From positions 262,505,177-262,569,176 of the forward strand of contig CM069432.1 of assembly GCA_035610365.1 (NCBI GenBank): a DNA stretch of 64,000 nt, written 5' to 3'. Made by a program: the position numbers and the translations under genes. Below the pieces are notes generated by a model, which was given only the letters and a program-made list of their open reading frames with translations, did not search any database and was not told the DNA's origin. Of this stretch, positions 58,558 through 64,000 are shown piece after piece; within the stretch, counting starts at the first letter, position 1; each line of letters opens with the position of its first letter. This DNA comes from Aquatica leii (lineage: Eukaryota; Arthropoda; Insecta; Coleoptera; Lampyridae).

Positions 58558-58845
58558 TCAAATACTTTTTGTGTAGCTCAATTCTGTTTGCTCCATCTTC
58601 CAATGTAACTGTAAATACTCGTTTTTTGTTTGTTTTTGGTCTTGAAATGTTATGATCAAAGTCTGCATGTAATCCTCTACATTATCTATTTTCAATGTCT
58701 TAATTTGCCTCTTGCGCATTTTTTTCCATCCACAGAACTGCTGGTAAGTTTTTTCATACTTTGCTATAGACTTTTTAGGTAATAAACTTGACTCTGCTTC
58801 TGACACTAATTGTAAAATGTCTTCATTACTGTCTGATGGACTCAT
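58558..58845 (-). pseudogene. Crypton tyrosine recombinase, internally deleted
   Basis: Begins MSPSDSNEDILQLVSEAESS, then LLPKKSIAKYEKTYQQFCGW (N-terminal core-binding domain), and jumps after KKMRKRQ to IKTLKIDNVEDYMQTLIITF, part of the catalytic domain. The segments STLWSVYSML and NISEYKRLM, present in the array copies, are missing here, which marks the deletion. Past the stop, at 58480-58380, the C-terminal box reads TGHCFRKMSATFLAGSGADI, QVLKRHNCWRSSVVVEEG and then a stop where Cryptons have the nucleophile tyrosine of the GYIE motif. Dead. Confidence 0.85.
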
Positions 58846-58924
58846 TTTCGATGAAAAGTTTTTGATAAATTATGCACTTGGTCATATGTTTTGTTACTAT
58901 GTTAAGAAATGGTTAACATTTTCT

Positions 58925-59365
58925 TTAGGTACCACCTTCTAACGGAGGTTGGTTATCATAATGGCCAATTTTGACTTTATGTACTGCAGTTCTGAACAAC
59001 TCTACAGATGTACATCCATAGCACTCTCGCAGGTTTCTAAGCCAATAAGTTCGCCGGCGTTTTACGCTTATTTTTCTTCTATTTTTTCTTAGGTGGCCAG
59101 TTTCAGCAAATTACATCTGTTAACCTCGCATAGCGTGGCCTAAGTACTGAAGTTTTCTTTTTTTAAAGGTGTTTACTACTTCATTTTCATTGTTCATTTG
59201 ACGTAAAATTTTTTTATTTGTTTTTCTCTCTGTCCATGCTATCTTCAATTTACGTTGGTATATCCATAATTCGAAAGCTTGAATATTATTAGTCTCTCGC
59301 TTTTTGAGCGTTCATGCCTCCATTCCATATAGTAGTATTGAAAAGACAAATTACAGTTAGAAAAC
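58925..59365 (-). mobile_element. Non-LTR retrotransposon (RTE-like) 3' fragment
   Basis: Minus strand reads LSILLYGMEAWTLKKRETNN, IQAFELWIYQRKLKIAWTER, KTNKKILRQMNNENEV, KRKLQYLGHAMRG, RRTYWLRNLRECYGCTSVEL and FRTAVHKVKIG: the C-terminal region of a LINE reverse transcriptase of the kind found in insect RTE-like elements. Only this 3' end is present, as expected from 5'-truncated insertion. It splits the Crypton leader. Confidence 0.75.
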
Positions 59366-59639
59366 TGAATTTACATGTTCGTGTCAATTTGATCTACTCA
59401 TGAGCTACGCTCAATCATGATTACAGACATTTACACTCACTGGAAAACTTTTCTAAACTTATAGATCAATATACTATTGTTAAATCATATTTGAAAATTA
59501 ATTACTCATGAACGGTCAAACTTTTTTTTGTTTATCGGAAATCAACACTTTTTTTTGTAACTGATAAAAGTTTTTAGCAAACTGGGGCTAGTTTTTAGTC
59601 ATTCCAGAACAATTGTGGAGTCGGATCAAAAGAAACATT

Positions 59640-61915
59640 TGGAAATTGGCGTTACAAAATTCTTTAAAACATGTCTTGCATGATTTCGCGCAAAGTAGAT
59701 TAACACTAACTTGATTATCTAAATTAACAAATCGAAGATATATACAGGCATCATATCCAAGAGCGGAGGCGTCACAAAACCCGTGAATTTGGACGTCAAC
59801 ACAGTTTAGATGTATAATTTGACGAGGAATCTTGAGATTATTTAGATGTACAATCCCATTTTTATAGGTATGCTATGCTATTTTAATACGAGGCGAAACT
59901 GGGTCATCCCAAGATCATTTTTCCCGTCACAATTGCTGCAAAAGCATTTTGGCGTTTAGAGTGCATGGAGAAACAAGACCCAAAGGATCAAAGATTTGAG
60001 AAACCTCGGAAAGAAGTTTTCTTTGTGAAAGGTTGCCGCGACATCGTATGTTCATGAGTACCAAACTCAAACACACCTGGATGAAGATCTGATTCAGGAA
60101 TGTCGGACAGAATAAGTGAATCATTTGAGATTTATTTTCGAAGCTTCAAACACCCAGCTGCTAAAATGCTGAAAATGTGAGAGCAAATTTTACGAGCTTC
60201 ATCTAAGCTATCAGCCCCTGTAAGTATAAAACGTCAACATAAAAGTCTTTCTTAATGATTTCAAAAAATGTTGGGTGCGATGTTTAACAATCTATTCCTA
60301 ACTGAAATAAGCTACGAATAGCTAAGAAAGAAGCCGAAGCTATGGCATAAGTGACAGTGTTTAAATCATACGATTGAATTTAATATGCTAGCGAAAATCT
60401 CTATAAAATTCGGTGTAGAGGTCATTGACTAGGTTTCACTTGAACCTGTCTGTACATTTTCTTTATGTCAGCTGATAAAGCATATCGATGTCTTCGAAAT
60501 CTAACTAAAATAGAAAAGACATCTTCATAGATTGTTGGACCCACCTTCTGCATGTTATTAAGAAAAGAGGCGGTGGTAGTTGCTTGAATACAACTTGAAG
60601 CTTGGTTGTTAGGCTGTCTTTCTTTAGTACACCATGGTAAATAATACCCAAGTTTAACGATGTTTAAACTAGACAACGACATGTGACCCAATTCCAACTA
60701 TTCCTTCATAAAATTTGTATATAAATCTGATAATTCCCAATTATTTTGCAGACGGCGGTCTAGCAACAGAAACCTCTCTTGCGCAACGCAACGAGTCACC
60801 TAACGTTTCAATAGGGTTTTTGAAAGGGATGGAGACAGTAAATCTCCCATCGGCACCTCTACGTGTATTTTCTACAAAGTGGATCTCACAAGCATTCTCT
60901 TCTGAAGACAGAATCTTGTCTGTTGGGTAACTTTCTAGTTCCCAAAACCGAGCTAATTGATCAGGAACGTCAAAAATGCTTAGATGACACTGCACATTGG
61001 ATAAATTAGCGCAGATTGCATCTGAAATGATCCAACCAAAACCAGGGTTTAGAAGAATCTTAAGGTTTGAGCCCAAGCGTATTTGGCCGACGCATAGAAG
61101 CTTAAAGAAAGCAGGGGAACCGATTAAGTCAGGGTCAGATAAGTGAATGTTATCTGGAACCCGACTGACTCTAAAGAAAGATATCACGCCTATAATTTCA
61201 TCTAACACCAGACATGATTGATTTATTTTGAAAGACGAATTATATGCGCCAAGTTCTAGCTTACAACGAGAACGGATGTGAGAAAGAGAACCACCCAATC
61301 TAGCAACTGAAAAGTTTACCTTTTCGGCAGATAAACCTAAAAGACTACATAAATCTGCTCTTACAAAGTTTTGACTGCCTGAATCAAGTAAAACACGAAT
61401 AGATTGAGAGTTTCCATAAGAATCAAGGATCTTACATCATGCAGTAGGAAAAAGTTTTGGATCCGTAAAAACAAAGCGCTGATACACTGGAGGAGGCTAA
61501 GATAGAAGGTTGGTTTTCCGTAGTTGCCGAACCTAGGTACTAGCTGAGAAATTAAAATAAATAAAATCTTGAAGATCATTGGGGCAACATGTGACGTTTG
61601 TCTAGACAGTTGAAGCACACTTTCAACTCTTTAACTTTTAAGGATCTGTCTTTAGGGCTCATAGCTTTTTACAAAGCAAGCCTAATAAACTATTTACAAC
61701 AAAAGATTTAGAATTAAGTTTAGAGTTCTGTGGCACAGTTTTGATCTGTTTTGATTCTAAACTATCCAACAAATTGACTTGATCTGTGAAAAAAGATTTA
61801 AATTCTTGTAGAACAGGCAAATCGGATTTAGATTTATTTATAACAGTACCGCCGATGTGCTGAAGTCAAAAGACAAGAAATTTCTCTTTTAGGCGGCACC
61901 AGACACCTACTTAGT
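59640..61915 (-). mobile_element. BEL/Pao retroelement fossil
   Basis: Minus-strand remnants in the usual order: gag end with a zinc-knuckle-like segment (about 61915-61600), protease region (about 61400-60741, GGSLSHIRSRCKLELGAYNS and FGWIISDAIC), reverse transcriptase (about 60697-60420, VGPTIYEDVFSILVRFRRHR and ALSADIKKMYRQVQVK), then SQIFDPLGLVSPCTLNAKML (60040-59927) and an RNase H-like segment (about 59900-59640, HGFCDASALGYDACIYLR). Integrase and LTRs were not seen. Broken in many places; old. The Crypton remnant starts at its lower end. Confidence 0.88.
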
Positions 61916-63526
61916 GCAGCTCATCATTTTTTTTTCAAATTACCATGTAATAAGTTTAGGTATGTGTCTCTAAGACTACGTCGATTGGTTAATACCATAT
62001 TGCAGCAAGAAAATGTCTCCGTTACCACATTTATGGTCTTATTCACTATCTAGTAAAAGTTTTCTAATTTAGTTCATGTTAACAGATTATTTAACAGAAT
62101 TTTGTCTTAGACCTGTTTTTTCACAATTTTTATGTTTTTCCAATATAACATTGATCACATACTATTTGCTGTACCATAAGGTTAACAGAACAATTAAATG
62201 AAGTTTAGTTTTAACGATTTTAATCGGTTTAAACTCGTTACAAAAGCTCGTAATTAAATTTGGAACGATGTATCATCATTAATTTTTGCGTCCCGTCCAG
62301 AGTAAAGGCATTCGAGTATGAAGATTGTTAATTGCGTTAGAATGAAGCCTAATGTTGTTTTTCGGAGCGTCACTCTGATCTACTTGACAGTAATTTTGTT
62401 TATCGTCTTGTCCCCTCGATTTTAATCCAATAAGGGAAAAGTAATGCAATTTGTACCCATTACTAGATGCACTTGCATTCGTATTGACCCTTACCCCTAA
62501 GCCACATGGCTCTTTAAGTATTGTGTTTTATGTTTGATGAATGAATTTACACTTGACATTATATGTAAATTACTAGACTAAATTACGTTATATGTGACCA
62601 AAGGTTAACGTTAATCGTTTCACCAGTTTTAAAAATGTTGAATATTCATGAGTTTTAGTTTTTTTTTCTGAAGTTTTTAAATAAAAACGACATTTTTCTC
62701 TATACAAATGAATTTGAGGAATTTTTTCAAATTGTACATTAACTTTATGAATTTATTAATACTAAATCTTATTAAATTTATAGAAATAACAATAAATAAT
62801 GTTTACGTGTACGGTTATTATTTTCTTGTGAACTGTTGTGTGTAGTAAAGAAGCTAAATAATGTTTTCAAGATAACTGAAGAAATATGTACAAGGGTGTT
62901 GACCATGAGTGATGGTAGCTATTAGCTGCGCGTTCTTTGGACTAAATACCGGATGTTTATATGGACATGTGCGTGTCGCTATAAACATTTTAAGAACTAA
63001 ATTAATTTTTTGGTTACAATATAAGTTAGATGTCTACTGTGCGTAGCAATGCAAAAATTTATTCCGTAATTTATGATATTGAGAAATTATTTACAAATAG
63101 ACTAACAACATATAAAAGTGATGTATTGCTATATAGTCTTACAGTTTTTAAACTAAACTAAAAAAAATTTTTTTTGGGAATATTATAACACTATTAGAGA
63201 AAGTTTATTACTTTTTACACAATTTGGATTTTTTTGTTTTTTTATTATTTGATTTAAAAGTTATTGTAATTTTGTGTTCTGCTAATCGGAAGAAAACGCA
63301 TGGGAAACATTTAAAATATTTTAGAATTCAATTTTTTGGATTTTGCACGGTGTTTACCAACCCTCAAAGAAGCAATATTTGAGCTTTCTTGATAAAAATT
63401 TTTGTCATTAACGTCTAAAGAATTTTTTAGCAGAAGATTCGTATGAATCAAAATAATTGTTTCAATTTTATCATTGCTTTGCAATTTAAGTATTTTTTAC
63501 ATAAATATGGCAATATGGAATCTTAA
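61916..63526. other. AT-rich intergenic DNA
   Basis: No gene or element recognised between the BEL/Pao fossil and the probable Harbinger element. Confidence 0.5.
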
Positions 63527-64000
63527 GGCTGGTTTGCATCAGACGAACGACTGCTCGTTCTATCCCCACTCTATTAAATTCTTTTAGTGTAAACGGACGT
63601 AGAGCATTCTTTGGTTGTTCTGTCTGCGTTCACAAAGATTATATGGAATATTCTAAGAATGCTCGCTCGCTTGATGTAAACGGCACTAAAGCGTGCGAAC
63701 AGTTGCTTAGAGCGTTCGTGCACGTTCGGACGTGCTCGCTCCCCGAAGCGGTCTCTTCAAAGCGTTCTTGTGTTTTAGCGATTTGAACACATACTTATGG
63801 ATTGGTCTCAAGAAAAATGTCTGTTGCCCACCAAAATTCCAGATGTCTGTGGGATTCGACTTTTGAACACTATAAAAATACAGCTCTTAAACAAGACCCT
63901 TAGCAAGAAATTGCAAATCTATTAGAATGTAATGTTGACGAAGCAAAAAGAAAGATAGACTTGCTTCTTGCATCTTACCGCCAAGAAAGGCCAAAAAACA
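63527..64000 (+). mobile_element. Probable PIF/Harbinger element, left end (runs off the window)
   Basis: Begins GGCTGGTTTGCATCAGACGA next to TTAA, in the style of Harbinger ends with a 3-bp TAA/TTA target site. The first ~250 bp are rich in CGTTC/GAACG words in both orientations (GAACGAC, CTCGTTC, GCGTGCGAAC, GCGTTCGTGC), then comes a MADF-like frame. The right end and transposase lie beyond the window, so the family call is tentative. Confidence 0.5.
63797..64000 (+). pseudogene. MADF-domain (Harbinger accessory) protein, broken and partial
   Basis: Opens MDWSQEKCLLPT, then shifts frame to CLWDSTFEHYKNTALKQDP, a stop, and QEIANLLECNVDEAKRKIDL and LLASYRQERPK. This is the MADF/Myb-SANT-like pattern (W at the start, LWD, a YKN motif, W replaced by the stop, EI/A helix, VDE-KxxxLL-SYRRE). 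MADF proteins are the second protein of PIF/Harbinger elements and also occur as host genes; the lesions and the adjacent terminal-repeat-like DNA favour an element copy. Confidence 0.65.

Larger units (their letters stand above)
58380..59590 (-). mobile_element. Crypton remnant with a LINE inserted in its leader
   Basis: From high to low coordinates: 5' leader DNA like that in the 9.8-14 kb array (59590-59375, with GACCGTTCATGAGTAATT and TGAGCGTAGCTCATGAG), a LINE insertion (58925-59365), the rest of the leader (58920-58860, with AACCATTTCTTAACATAGTA), the recombinase N-terminus (58558-58845), and the C-terminal box (58480-58380). The inner part of the recombinase is deleted. It lies directly after the BEL/Pao fossil in the same orientation. 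Confidence 0.8.

Overview
The window looks like nuclear DNA from an insect, most likely a beetle. It is strongly AT-rich, has no operons, holds two intact intronless genes of the metazoan MAB-21 family, and is otherwise filled with decayed insect-type transposons (Crypton, pogo/Tigger, several Tc1/mariner lineages, jockey, BEL/Pao, Gypsy-like, PIF/Harbinger). The beetle assignment rests on general resemblance; only 'insect' is well supported.

Layout: 1-4.2 kb is AT-rich intergenic DNA with a two-copy ~0.85 kb tandem duplication. At 4.2-5.3 kb (-) and 16.0-17.1 kb (-) lie two MAB-21 paralogues, each 365 aa, about 88% identical and in the same orientation. They are the only host protein-coding genes I can support with confidence. 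Between them, at 9.8-14.1 kb, is a tandem array of five decayed Crypton (tyrosine recombinase) copies, two of which form a much younger ~0.76 kb duplication.

From 19.1 to 30.3 kb the sequence is a transposon graveyard. It holds a DD41D-type mariner with 359-bp inverted repeats, a pogo-like element with a C-terminal PHD finger inserted in an interspersed repeat, and a 1.16 kb inverted-repeat element that carries what reads as a complete heat-shock-type promoter. It also holds a BEL/Pao fossil split by a second mariner, and a direct-repeat complex. From 34.5 to 37.7 kb there are two non-autonomous inverted-repeat elements, one enclosing a ~143-bp-arm hairpin.

At 41.1-46.4 kb there is a long-period tandem array with a unit of about 830 bp; three copies of a better conserved ~100 bp core contain the palindrome AACCGGTT. 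At 47-53.5 kb there are mariner, Tc1 and Gypsy-like remnants and one weak candidate host exon. At 56.8-57.2 kb there is a decayed fragment of nuclear 18S rRNA beside a jockey LINE. The last 6 kb hold a Crypton with an RTE-like LINE inserted in it, a BEL/Pao fossil, and the start of a probable PIF/Harbinger element with a MADF-like reading frame.

No tRNA, CRISPR array or intact mobile element was found. The two MAB-21 genes probably share a regulatory landscape, and most of the rest is explained by successive insertions and tandem duplication.
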